A stretch of DNA of 50,278 bases from Planctomycetaceae bacterium. GTDB taxonomy: Bacteria > Planctomycetota > Planctomycetia > Pirellulales > Pirellulaceae. The DNA lies in contig PBOG01000038.1 of assembly GCA_002724245.1 (NCBI GenBank), positions 1 to 50,278 of the forward strand. The letters run 5' to 3'. The position numbers were made by a program, and so were the translations under genes. Below are positions 9,493 to 16,643 of the stretch, piece by piece (position 1 is the first letter of the stretch; every line of letters begins with the position of its first letter). The notes beneath the pieces are model-generated. The model saw nothing but the letters and a program-made list of their open reading frames with translations, was not told the DNA's origin and made no database searches.

Positions 9493-10986
9493 ATGTGGCG
9501 GATGATACTGGTTGCCAGTGGCGTGTGGTCGGTCCTGTCGGTGTCCATGGTCCTGGGGGCCGAAAAGCCGAATATCGTCCTCCTGTTTATCGACGATTTA
9601 GGGTGGCATGATGTCGGCTGTTACGGAAATGACTTTGTGGAAACGCCACGAATCGACCGGCTGGCTGCGGAGGGGCTCCGCTTTACCGACTTTTATGCTG
9701 CCGGCGCAGTCTGCTCTCCAACACGTTGCGCGGTACAGTCCGGACAGAACCAGGCGCGAATCGGGATCACGGCGCATATTCCAGGTCATTGGCGCCCGTT
9801 TGAACGTGTCATTACACCGATGACCACGATGGCGCTGCCACTTGAAGTGAAGACGGTGGCGGAGGCTCTTGGCGACAGCGGGTACGCGACGGGGTACGTT
9901 GGAAAGTGGCATCTCGGGAACAGCCGCAGTCACGGGCCCGGTAAGCAGGGGTACCAGTTTTCTGCTGTGATTAACGGTCCACACTTGCCGGGACGTTATC
10001 GCGTTGCAGAGCGCCCTGACTTGAAGCCCGCCGCGGGGCAGTATCGCACCGACTTCGAAGCAGATTTGGCGGTCCGGTTTATCGAACAAAACAAAACACG
10101 TCCCTTTTTCCTGATGGTTTCGCCCTATGCAGTCCACATCCCATTGGCTGCGATGTCCACCAAGGTGGAAAAGTATCGCCGCAAAGCTGGCGCTGCCGGT
10201 GACCGTCACCTACCGCACCCGGTCTATGCTGCCATGATTGAACATGTGGATGACCTGGTGGGGCGTGTCGTTGATACGATTGCTGAGACTGGGCTGACTG
10301 CGCGCACCATGATCGTCGTGACGTCGGACAATGGCGGGTTGTATCGACGTTATGACTACCAGCCACAGGTCGACCCAACGGTGACCGGGAACGGGCCACT
10401 TCGAGACGAGAAGGGGTCGCTCTACGAGGGCGGGATTCGCGTGCCACTGATCGTGAAGTATCCACCACTTGTGCCGCCTGGGAGTACCTCGGCAACCCCG
10501 GCAATCAGCTATGATTTCTTTCCCACTTTTACCGACCTTGCCGGCACACAGTTACCAGAAAACCAGGCCATCGACGGATTGAGTTTGCGGCCCGTCCTGG
10601 AGGATCCCAGTGCGGGCCTCGATCGTGAAGCGGTGCACTTTCATTACCCACACTATCATCACAGTCGGCCAGCCAGTGCAATCCGTAGTGGGAAGTGGAA
10701 ATTGATTGAGTTTCTCGATGGCACGGGTATGGAGCTGTACGATCTTGCTAGAGATATGGGTGAGAAAGAGAACCTGGCCTCGCAGCACCCAGGGCGCACC
10801 ACCGCGCTGCGCAAACAACTGCAGGTCTGGCGCGTCGCGGTCGGAGCCAGAATGCCTCTCGTGAATCCGCACTACGACAGTGCGCGGGCGGGTGAATGGT
10901 GGAACCGCAGGACGGCGCAGCCATTACACGCGGCGGGACAACTTAGGCGGCCGTTTCCGCGCACAGAGAAAGAGCAGTCGAAATGA
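9493..10986 (+). CDS. Secreted sulfatase (arylsulfatase family)
   Basis: The start is ATG 9493, preceded by GGAG at 9480-9483; an upstream in-frame GTG at 9457 lacks such support. The 497-residue protein opens with a signal peptide (MWRMILVASG... cleavage likely after VLGA). It has the sulfatase core: PNIVLLFIDDLGWHD for the Ca-binding aspartates, CSPTR with C74 as the residue converted to formylglycine, GKWHLG, and TSDNGG near the second metal-binding site. Family members cleave sulfate esters from polysaccharides or small molecules in the periplasm or outside the cell. The substrate cannot be read from sequence, and no glycoside hydrolase or carbohydrate-binding gene is adjacent. The formylglycine-generating enzyme must be encoded elsewhere. 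The stop codon lies in the loop of a predicted terminator. Confidence 0.93.
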   Translation: MWRMILVASGVWSVLSVSMVLGAEKPNIVLLFIDDLGWHDVGCYGNDFVETPRIDRLAAEGLRFTDFYAAGAVCSPTRCAVQSGQNQARIGITAHIPGHWRPFERVITPMTTMALPLEVKTVAEALGDSGYATGYVGKWHLGNSRSHGPGKQGYQFSAVINGPHLPGRYRVAERPDLKPAAGQYRTDFEADLAVRFIEQNKTRPFFLMVSPYAVHIPLAAMSTKVEKYRRKAGAAGDRHLPHPVYAAMIEHVDDLVGRVVDTIAETGLTARTMIVVTSDNGGLYRRYDYQPQVDPTVTGNGPLRDEKGSLYEGGIRVPLIVKYPPLVPPGSTSATPAISYDFFPTFTDLAGTQLPENQAIDGLSLRPVLEDPSAGLDREAVHFHYPHYHHSRPASAIRSGKWKLIEFLDGTGMELYDLARDMGEKENLASQHPGRTTALRKQLQVWRVAVGARMPLVNPHYDSARAGEWWNRRTAQPLHAAGQLRRPFPRTEKEQSK

Positions 10987-10996
10987 ACTGCTCTTT
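10969..10996 (+). terminator. Predicted intrinsic terminator overlapping the sulfatase stop codon
   Basis: AAAGAGCAGT (10969-10978) and ACTGCTCTTT (10987-10996) form a perfect 10-bp stem with an 8-nt loop, followed by one more T and then CGCC. The TGA stop of the sulfatase lies inside the loop. The stem is only moderately GC-rich and the U-tract is short. It also reads as a hairpin on the opposite strand, so it could end transcription of the convergent amidohydrolase. Confidence 0.55.
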
Positions 10997-11137
10997 TCGC
11001 CTGGCTTCACACGTTACGCCGGTACCAGAAGGTTTGAAAAATGCCGTGCGAGGCAGCCCTGGCGTATCTATTGACGGTTGTCGGTAGACGTCTGCGATGA
11101 CGTTGTTGTGATTGGAGTTGGCGGTGAGATCAGGTAG

Positions 11138-12103
11138 TCATGTGCGACGGAAGAAGAAGTTCTCCGCAGTACTGGTCAGGATTTTCTGTTTGTCGGTTGG
11201 GGAAAGGAATGGACAGTGGTCGCGAATGACCGCCACCGCGGCTGCGAAGGTGTGCCCGTCCCGCGATTGCAACGGTGCATCGCTTTCCCACATACAGCGC
11301 TGCGGACCAAACGCATCGACGACGCGGCGAATCAAAGGCACCATATCGAGATATGGGGGCTGCTGTGCTCCAAGTCCATAAAAGGCACCTAGCTTGACCA
11401 TCACGCGTGGGTGTTGTGCCATTTTGCAGAGCGTCTGGATTTCCTTTTCAACCAGAGTTTTCTCTCGGCCGATGAGGCAAAAGTGATCGAGAATCACCGG
11501 CGTCTGAGGAAAGCGTTTGCACATGCGGTCCACTTCCGGAAGGTCGCTGGGGCCCAGCAGGAAACTGAGCGCGAGGTTGTGTTGGGCACCTGTCCTGAAC
11601 ATGTTCTCGAAACCGGAGTAATCCATCCAACGCGGCCCGGTATCAATTCTGGGGCGGGTAGAATGGCCACGGATGCGGAATGCGTAGATCCCCCCGCGGG
11701 CGAGTTCGACCATGCTGCGTCCTGGATCGGCCAGGGCGACGTCCGTCACTGCCGGGACGATGCCGGTCCCAGCAAAATGCTGCGGATCCCGCGCGATGGC
11801 AGCGAGGATGTAGGAGTGGTCCAGCCCGTACCAGGTCATCTGTACGAGATTAAAGCGGGTTACACCGGCCGTTGCACCCAAACGGCGGACCTCTTCGACC
11901 GTATGGCTGGGGAACCAGAGGTCGGATTTTGAGAATCCAGGAGCCAGGGGGAACTCCGACGTATTCGGCGACCACACATGGACGTGCGCGTCGACGATAC
12001 TTGTCGCTTGACTGCTTGGAGTGGCAACTTTTGCGGAAGTGCTCGTGGCCATCCCGGTGGCGGCGATCCCCGCGAGGAACTTTCGTCGTGTTAACGTGGC
12101 CAT
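11138..12103 (-). CDS. Tat-exported amidohydrolase (amidohydrolase_2 family)
   Basis: ATG 12103 is preceded by GGGAG about 7 nt upstream; a TTG one codon earlier is less likely. The 321-residue product begins with a twin-arginine signal (TRRKFLAGIAATGMA), so it is probably exported folded. The mature part starts with VDAHVHVWSP, the metal-binding HxH motif of the TIM-barrel amidohydrolase_2 family. VILDHFC at mid-protein and MWESDAP near the end supply the later histidine and aspartate expected in this fold. Relatives include lactone hydrolases (2-pyrone-4,6-dicarboxylate lactonase, L-fuconolactonase type) and decarboxylases. A lactonase acting on a sugar-derived product would suit a polysaccharide-degrading cell, but that is inference. 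It converges on the sulfatase. Confidence 0.87.
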   Translation of the reverse strand: MATLTRRKFLAGIAATGMATSTSAKVATPSSQATSIVDAHVHVWSPNTSEFPLAPGFSKSDLWFPSHTVEEVRRLGATAGVTRFNLVQMTWYGLDHSYILAAIARDPQHFAGTGIVPAVTDVALADPGRSMVELARGGIYAFRIRGHSTRPRIDTGPRWMDYSGFENMFRTGAQHNLALSFLLGPSDLPEVDRMCKRFPQTPVILDHFCLIGREKTLVEKEIQTLCKMAQHPRVMVKLGAFYGLGAQQPPYLDMVPLIRRVVDAFGPQRCMWESDAPLQSRDGHTFAAAVAVIRDHCPFLSPTDKQKILTSTAENFFFRRT

Positions 12104-12270
12104 CAAGCGGCTCCCGGTAAGAGTGGCGAATCTGGCGGATACGGCGCGGCGTGCTGGTGCATTCTGGAACCTGCGTTTTTGGATTGCAAACCGTTTACGA
12201 AACGTTGTACAAAGTGGCCAGCAGTGGAGGTGTTTCAGCGCTGGGCTTGGTGCGGGGAGGCGGAACGAAA

Positions 12271-13146
12271 ATGGGTGTGGATACGGATCCGCGGTGGGGC
12301 CATGAAGCCGCGAGCCCTGCTGGGCCAGAAACGCCGTCCTCCGTGGCTGCCGAAAGTGAGGCCGGCGTTGCTCCCTCCGAGGCGGTCTGGGGCCAACGTT
12401 CGCTTTCTGTGGGGAGCGGGTGCCTGTTTCTCTTCGGTGGCTGTGTGGTCTGCAGCGGTTTGCTGCTGCTGTTCTTGCTGACGTCTGATACGGAACCAGA
12501 GGCGACCGGCGCGAACGAGGATGCCGTGGGGAAGGGTGTTGTAGAGGGTGGGGCAGTGGAGCAGCAGACGCCGGAGGGAATTGCGGCGCTTGGACAGCCG
12601 TTGTTTGCGGGTGGCCCGCCGGGTCCCGGTAAGGCCGACAGCGGGCCTCGCGAGGGAGGACTGTCCTATGGCGGACCGACTCTTAAAACGCTCGACGAAA
12701 TCGCGTTGGACGAACTGGGCCGATTGGATGGAAAGGGACGCCAGAACGAAGCAGGTGAATATGTCGAAGTGGAATTGCGTGGTGGGGTCTATGACAATGA
12801 TCTGAAACAGGTGGCCCGCTTGAAGTCATTGCAAATACTCCATCTGATTGACACGCAGATCAGTGGTGAGGGCTGCAAATCGCTGGTCGGTCTGAAGTCG
12901 CTACGGGAACTGGATTTGGCGGGTTCACCGATTACCGACCGTGGTCTGCAGCAGGTCATACGTTTACTGACGCTGCGTCGACTTGACTTGCGGGATACCC
13001 GCGTCACTTTCGACGGCGTGTTGAGTCTGAACAAACTGCCCGGCCTGAAGACCCTGGTGCTCAGTCCGGGCCAATTCAGCCAGCGTCGCCTTCGTGGGCG
13101 GCTGCCGGGATGCAAGATCACCTGGCAGGTACGCCCCGACGAGTAG
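12271..13146 (+). CDS. Membrane-anchored leucine-rich-repeat protein
   Basis: The start at ATG 12271 follows GGGGAGG at 12254-12260. The product has 291 residues. An N-terminal stretch rich in Ala, Ser, Pro and Glu precedes one membrane helix at about 70-92 (LFLFGGCVVCSGLLLLF). A low-complexity Gly/Pro/Glu linker follows, then three to four leucine-rich repeats from about 175 onward (LKSLQILHLIDTQISG, LKSLRELDLAGSPITD, LLTLRRLDLRDTRVTF). Such repeats bind proteins or glycans. With the helix oriented in the usual way the repeats would face the periplasm, though this cannot be decided here. Planctomycetes have many such proteins, mostly unassigned. It ends 44 bp before the stop of ureG on the other strand. 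Confidence 0.8.
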   Translation: MGVDTDPRWGHEAASPAGPETPSSVAAESEAGVAPSEAVWGQRSLSVGSGCLFLFGGCVVCSGLLLLFLLTSDTEPEATGANEDAVGKGVVEGGAVEQQTPEGIAALGQPLFAGGPPGPGKADSGPREGGLSYGGPTLKTLDEIALDELGRLDGKGRQNEAGEYVEVELRGGVYDNDLKQVARLKSLQILHLIDTQISGEGCKSLVGLKSLRELDLAGSPITDRGLQQVIRLLTLRRLDLRDTRVTFDGVLSLNKLPGLKTLVLSPGQFSQRRLRGRLPGCKITWQVRPDE

Positions 13147-13190
13147 CCCGGCGTACAGTACGGTCGCAATCTAGTTGCTTCTCTGTGGTT

Positions 13191-13913
13191 TCAACTGTTT
13201 TCCACGGCAGCCAGCACGTGATCGCGGATTGCCTCCACCCCGCCTCCGTGTCGAATCTGGGCAAACACGGTGGGGCCATTGCCTCGCATCCTGGCACTGT
13301 CTCGTTTCATCACTTCCAGATCAGCGCCGACCGCATCTGCCAGATCGATTTTGTTGACAACCAGCAGATCCGATTGGGTGACTCCTGGTCCACCTTTGCG
13401 GGGAATTTTATCCCCCCCGGCAACATCGATCACGTAAATCGTGTAATCGGCCAGCTCGCGGCTGAAATCGGCCGCCAGGTTGTCACCCCCCGACTCCAGT
13501 AGTAACAGACGCGGTTGAAATGTTTCCGTGAGTTCTTCCAGTTGAAGCAAGTTGGCCGAAATGTCCTCCCGAATCGCGGCGTGGGGGCAGCCGCCGGTTT
13601 CGACCGCCCGAATCCGTTCCTGGGGCAAGGCTTCGTTACGTGTCAGGAATTCGGCATCTTCCCGGGTGAAAATGTCATTCGTGACGACGGCGAGATTGGT
13701 TGAGTCGCGGAGTGCCTTACAGAGGGCCAGGACAAGCGCCGTCTTGCCGGTTCCGACAGGACCACCGACCCCCACGGTAAAAGCCCGTTGCGCGTAATCG
13801 CGTGTGGGAATCGGCAATTCACGTGTCGCGTATTCGCCAGGGTGATCCCAGGTCTCATGGTCGTGGCCGTGGTCGTGATCGTGGTGATGGTGGTCGTGGC
13901 CCGTTTCGTGCAT
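13191..13913 (-). CDS. ureG: Urease accessory GTPase UreG with histidine-rich tail
   Basis: UreG is the SIMIBI-class GTPase that delivers nickel to apo-urease with UreF and UreD. The 240-residue protein has the P-loop GPVGTGKTA (about residues 51-59), the nickel-binding CPH motif in [20 protein letters not shown], and the NKID specificity motif. It is about 35 residues longer than minimal UreG because of an N-terminal tail with 11 histidines in the first 24 residues, alternating with aspartates. Such tails are known to bind nickel in some UreG and HypB proteins. Start ATG 13913 has AGGA about 9 nt upstream. It follows ureF after 37 bp and reads the same way, so the two form an operon. No ureE lies in the window, and the tail may take over part of its role. 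Confidence 0.97.
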   Translation of the reverse strand: MHETGHDHHHHDHDHGHDHETWDHPGEYATRELPIPTRDYAQRAFTVGVGGPVGTGKTALVLALCKALRDSTNLAVVTNDIFTREDAEFLTRNEALPQERIRAVETGGCPHAAIREDISANLLQLEELTETFQPRLLLLESGGDNLAADFSRELADYTIYVIDVAGGDKIPRKGGPGVTQSDLLVVNKIDLADAVGADLEVMKRDSARMRGNGPTVFAQIRHGGGVEAIRDHVLAAVENS

Positions 13914-13950
13914 GCCCGGCTTCCTGATTCAGATCAAAGAGGGTGGAGAA

Positions 13951-14667
13951 CTAACTCTGAAATAGCTTGGAGTAAATACGATCGTGGGTCCCCTGAAAAA
14001 TGTCAATCAGCGGTGCTGTCTGACAGATGTCCTGGGGGAGTAGATCGGCCGTCTGGTTAACGGCTGCCTCGGCGTCTGGTCCCAGGTGGTGCTGGATGGC
14101 CTGCCCCTGCAGTGGTCCGACGATATTTAGCCGTACGGCTGCCGAGATCAAGCTTCGCAGATTACCAAACAGGAAAAGTCGCACGGCCTCTTCAACGGGG
14201 AGAGCGAGTAGTCCGGTTACGGCGCCAAAGACGGGACTGAGGTGGCCTGGTTGCTTTTCCTGGCGGCGTTGGCGATGTAGTTCGGTCAGTTCCGGAACCG
14301 GAAAGACGGTCGCGGAGGTCGAGAGAAAGGCGATTCCCTGCAGGCGACTGGCGCGGTTGGCCACGTGATTAGTCAGGAACGCGTCGCACCAGCCATCGGC
14401 AGCGGCAAAGGCACCGGCCCGGTGCGCGGCCCGGACCAGTGGAAGGTGGCTCCAGGCAACTTGCTGTAACGCGTTGCGGGCAAAGTCAAGTAATGCCGTA
14501 TCGTCGTCTACTTCCCCCCAGGCTAGGGCGGCCTCCAGACCCCCACTGTGGGCGAACCCGCCACAGGGGAAGGCTGAATCCGCCAATTGCCAGATCAGCC
14601 AGGTCTCGACAGATGCGTCCCGGTCAGTTGTCACGAGCGGAACCTTGGTTGGGTCTTTGGGGGGCAT
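13951..14667 (-). CDS. ureF: Urease accessory protein UreF
   Basis: UreF is an all-helical protein that bridges UreD and UreG and gates GTP hydrolysis during nickel insertion into urease. The 238-residue product shows the family's N-terminal region WQLADSAFPCGGFAHSGGLEAA (given in part), LQQVAWSHLPLVRAAHRA, and ALPVEEAVRLFLFGNLRSLISAAVR-like helices, where the conserved Arg/Leu-rich surface meets UreD. Length is normal for the family. Start ATG 14667 lacks a strong Shine-Dalgarno sequence. ureF is first in the leftward ureF-ureG unit and diverges from the porin gene. The roughly 300-bp gap between them must hold its promoter. Confidence 0.95.
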   Translation of the reverse strand: MPPKDPTKVPLVTTDRDASVETWLIWQLADSAFPCGGFAHSGGLEAALAWGEVDDDTALLDFARNALQQVAWSHLPLVRAAHRAGAFAAADGWCDAFLTNHVANRASRLQGIAFLSTSATVFPVPELTELHRQRRQEKQPGHLSPVFGAVTGLLALPVEEAVRLFLFGNLRSLISAAVRLNIVGPLQGQAIQHHLGPDAEAAVNQTADLLPQDICQTAPLIDIFQGTHDRIYSKLFQS

Positions 14668-14770
14668 GGGTACTTCTGGGTGAGATTGGCCGGGCAGACC
14701 CTATATCAGTCAAGCGCATCATAACTTAACAGGGAACCTGCCTGAAATGGCCGTCATCGTAGTAGAAACA

Positions 14771-14795
14771 GGTAATTTCGAAGACATAAATTACC
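14771..14795. promoter_or_regulatory. 25-bp inverted repeat, candidate activator site upstream of porin
   Basis: GGTAATTT (14771-14778) and AAATTACC (14788-14795) are perfect 8-bp arms around a 9-bp spacer. The site is in the ureF/porin divergent region, roughly 95-120 bp upstream of the porin transcript start predicted from the sigma-54-like element. That is the usual distance for an enhancer bound by a sigma-54 activator. It does not match the classical NtrC consensus. It could also serve the leftward ureF promoter or be a simple operator. Confidence 0.5.
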
Positions 14796-14863
14796 CGATG
14801 TTTTATTTGGATCGGATGCGATCACCGGGGGGGCGGACCGGAGCGTACCGACGTTGTGCCGCC

Positions 14864-14879
14864 TGGCATCGGCAATGCG
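14864..14879 (+). promoter_or_regulatory. Sigma-54-like -24/-12 promoter element before porin
   Basis: TGGCATCGGCAATGCG matches the sigma-54 pattern TGGCACG-N4-TTGCW at the key positions: TGGCA at -24 and TGC at -12, with the correct spacing between the invariant GG (14865-14866) and GC (14877-14878). The inferred transcript start, near 14890, is about 77 nt from the porin start codon. The -12 half is ATGC rather than TTGC. Confidence 0.5.
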
Positions 14880-14966
14880 TGCCCAGCAACGGGCTGTATT
14901 GAAGGTGGCGGTGCCCGGCGTGAAATCGTCAGATAATTTGTTCCGTGAGTGATCAAGGAGCCGGAA

Positions 14967-16289
14967 GTGAAGATCAATTTTATGCGAGCCATCGCGCTCA
15001 GTCTGGGAGTCATGGGGTTTGGGGGAGTGGCTGTGGCCGACGAGTTGATCTCGACGCCAGTAGAGACCGCCAGCTTTACCCTGAGTGATCTGGTGCAGAA
15101 GTCAGCTGCCCAGAAGTCTAAGGGCAAAAAGGCCAAGTCAGCGGAAAGCTGTGACACCAAGGGTCCGGGCAAGGTCAAATTCGACTGGGGCGCCAACACT
15201 TCGTTGAGCATCGGTGCTGGCTTGCGTACCAGTTACAATGCCATTGAAGGTGGCAATTCCGCGAATGGCGGGACTGCGCAGGATTTTTCCCTGAATAACG
15301 CCCGTATCTATCTTAATGGCCAGGGCCATGAGCGGATTGGGTTCGAATTCAACACCGACATCGATAACGCCCAGGGATTCAACCTGGACGGCACCGATGA
15401 AGGTGCCAGCGTGCGAATTTTGGATCTCATAGCCAAGTTCCAACTAACCGACCACATCTCGCTGTGGACAGGCCGTTTCCTGCCGCCGAGCGACCGTTCC
15501 AACCTGGACGGCCCTTTTTACCTGAATGCCTGGAATTTCCCCTGGGTTCAATTCGGCCATCCGAACATCTTCCAGGGTCGTGATGACGGTGCCGCATTGT
15601 TTGGCCAGTACGGTGATGGTGCCTTCAAGTGGCAGATTGGGGCCTTCGAAGGCGACCACGATGGCTCAGCAGTTCGCGTGGGTAATGCCGATACGGACAA
15701 CCTGATGATCACCGGGCGGCTGACCTTGAATTTGCTGGATCCGGAGCCCGGATATTACAACGCCAGTACCTATTACGGGGAAAAGGAAATCCTGGCTGTA
15801 GGTGTCGCCTTCATGCATCGCCACAACGCTTTGGCAGACGCCGCTGCGGCGGGTGTGTTCCAGGACCAGACCAGTTGGAGCATCGACGCACTTTTCGAGC
15901 GTCCGCTCAACAACGGTGGCGTGATGACGGTCGAAGGGGCCTACTATAACAATGACGACCACAATGGCGTGGACGGTGACGGTAATGAGGTGCTAATCGG
16001 TACCAACCGCCCCCGAACCGGAGATGGTTATTTCATTCTGGGAAGTTACCTGTTCCCCAACGCGATGAATATCATGTCCCTCGAGGGTAAGCTACAGTTC
16101 ATGACACGCTATATGGAATACACCAGCGCGTCCTGGACCAGCGGTCAGGATAACCAGACCGATTTCCAGTTGAACTACATCATGAATGGCCATAACGCCC
16201 GCATTTCCGCAGTCTGGTCGGTATATGATGACCACAGTGGCGCGGAAAACACGGATACCTTTACTCTAGGAACGCAATTGCAGTTCTAA
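14967..16289 (+). CDS. Outer-membrane beta-barrel porin, probably for urea/amide uptake
   Basis: GTG 14967 was chosen because AAGGAG at 14954-14959 sits 7 nt upstream; the GTG at 14949 precedes that site and the ATG at 14982 is too far away. The 440-residue protein has a signal peptide (MRAIALSLGVMGFGGVAVADE), a short Lys/Ser-rich stretch, then alternating beta-strand segments rich in Gly, Asn, Asp and aromatics (LNNARIYLNGQG, ISLWTGRFLPPSDRSNL, FKWQIGAFEGD). It ends in phenylalanine (GTQLQF), the C-terminal signal for outer-membrane insertion. The pattern is that of OprO/OprP-like porins. Placement between ureF and urtA and a similar promoter suggest it admits urea or short amides. That role is inferred from context, not shown by the barrel itself. 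Confidence 0.83.
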   Translation: MKINFMRAIALSLGVMGFGGVAVADELISTPVETASFTLSDLVQKSAAQKSKGKKAKSAESCDTKGPGKVKFDWGANTSLSIGAGLRTSYNAIEGGNSANGGTAQDFSLNNARIYLNGQGHERIGFEFNTDIDNAQGFNLDGTDEGASVRILDLIAKFQLTDHISLWTGRFLPPSDRSNLDGPFYLNAWNFPWVQFGHPNIFQGRDDGAALFGQYGDGAFKWQIGAFEGDHDGSAVRVGNADTDNLMITGRLTLNLLDPEPGYYNASTYYGEKEILAVGVAFMHRHNALADAAAAGVFQDQTSWSIDALFERPLNNGGVMTVEGAYYNNDDHNGVDGDGNEVLIGTNRPRTGDGYFILGSYLFPNAMNIMSLEGKLQFMTRYMEYTSASWTSGQDNQTDFQLNYIMNGHNARISAVWSVYDDHSGAENTDTFTLGTQLQF

Positions 16290-16318
16290 GAGAGAGAGTA
16301 TCTAAGGCGAATCTCTAA

Positions 16319-16346
16319 GGGCGGCCCAGCTGGGCCGCCCTTTTTT
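16319..16346 (+). terminator. Intrinsic terminator after the porin gene
   Basis: A perfect 22-nt palindrome at 16319-16340 (GGGCGGCCC, AGCT, GGGCCGCCC) gives a 9-bp GC-rich stem with a 4-nt loop, followed at once by six T residues. It lies 30 bp after the porin stop and should end the porin transcript, so urtA must have its own promoter. Confidence 0.92.
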
Positions 16347-16470
16347 GTGCGCCCAGGCGGCCAATTTTGGTGACGCCAGGGGCCAGTTTCGGTGCGCGTC
16401 GGGCGGGCAGGGAGTGCTAGCGTGGCGGGCACCCGGTGGCGGATGTCAGGAACTTGGATTTTTTCTGACG

Positions 16471-16508
16471 CGAAAACCGTCTGGTTTCAGGCGAAACGGT
16501 TCGTTTCG
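16471..16508. promoter_or_regulatory. Two tandem inverted repeats, candidate activator or operator sites before urtA
   Basis: The first dyad is AAACC-GTCT-GGTTT (16474-16487). The second is CGAAAC-GGTTC-GTTTCG (16492-16508), with perfect 6-bp arms. Both read roughly as CGAAA...GTTTC, so they may be two copies of one site, 20 bp apart centre to centre. They end 30 bp before the sigma-54-like element, i.e. about -94 to -57 from the predicted transcript start. Confidence 0.45.
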
Positions 16509-16538
16509 AGGTGTGGGTCCGTGTGCGCGGTCGGTATT

Positions 16539-16554
16539 CGGCACACGGTTTGCT
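16539..16554 (+). promoter_or_regulatory. Sigma-54-like -24/-12 promoter element before urtA
   Basis: CGGCACACGGTTTGCT matches TGGCACG-N4-TTGCW at GGCAC and TTGCT, with the correct GG-GC spacing (16540-16541 and 16552-16553). The only departures are the first T and one purine. The predicted transcript start near 16565 lies about 79 nt from the urtA ATG, almost the same as for the porin. Urea importers are commonly under nitrogen control through NtrC and sigma-54. Confidence 0.6.
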
Positions 16555-16643
16555 GGAACGGTTAGTGGACTTATTGACGCGCCGAGGAGGACGCGTGGTC
16601 CAAGACTACCCCCCCCAGACTGGGCAGAAAGGCGGTTCGGAAG

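Larger units (their letters stand above)
16347..16643. other. urtA upstream regulatory region
   Basis: Nearly 300 bp between the porin terminator and urtA contain no plausible gene. It is dense in signals: a GTCAG/CTGAC repeat with a 15-nt spacer (16445-16469), two tandem dyads (16471-16508) and a sigma-54-like element (16539-16554), all ahead of the urtA start codon at 16644. Confidence 0.55.

Noticed and set aside
14866-14890. Possible leftward sigma-54 element for ureF overlapping the rightward one
   Set aside because: On the minus strand the GG and GC are only 8-9 nt apart instead of 10, so the spacing is wrong.
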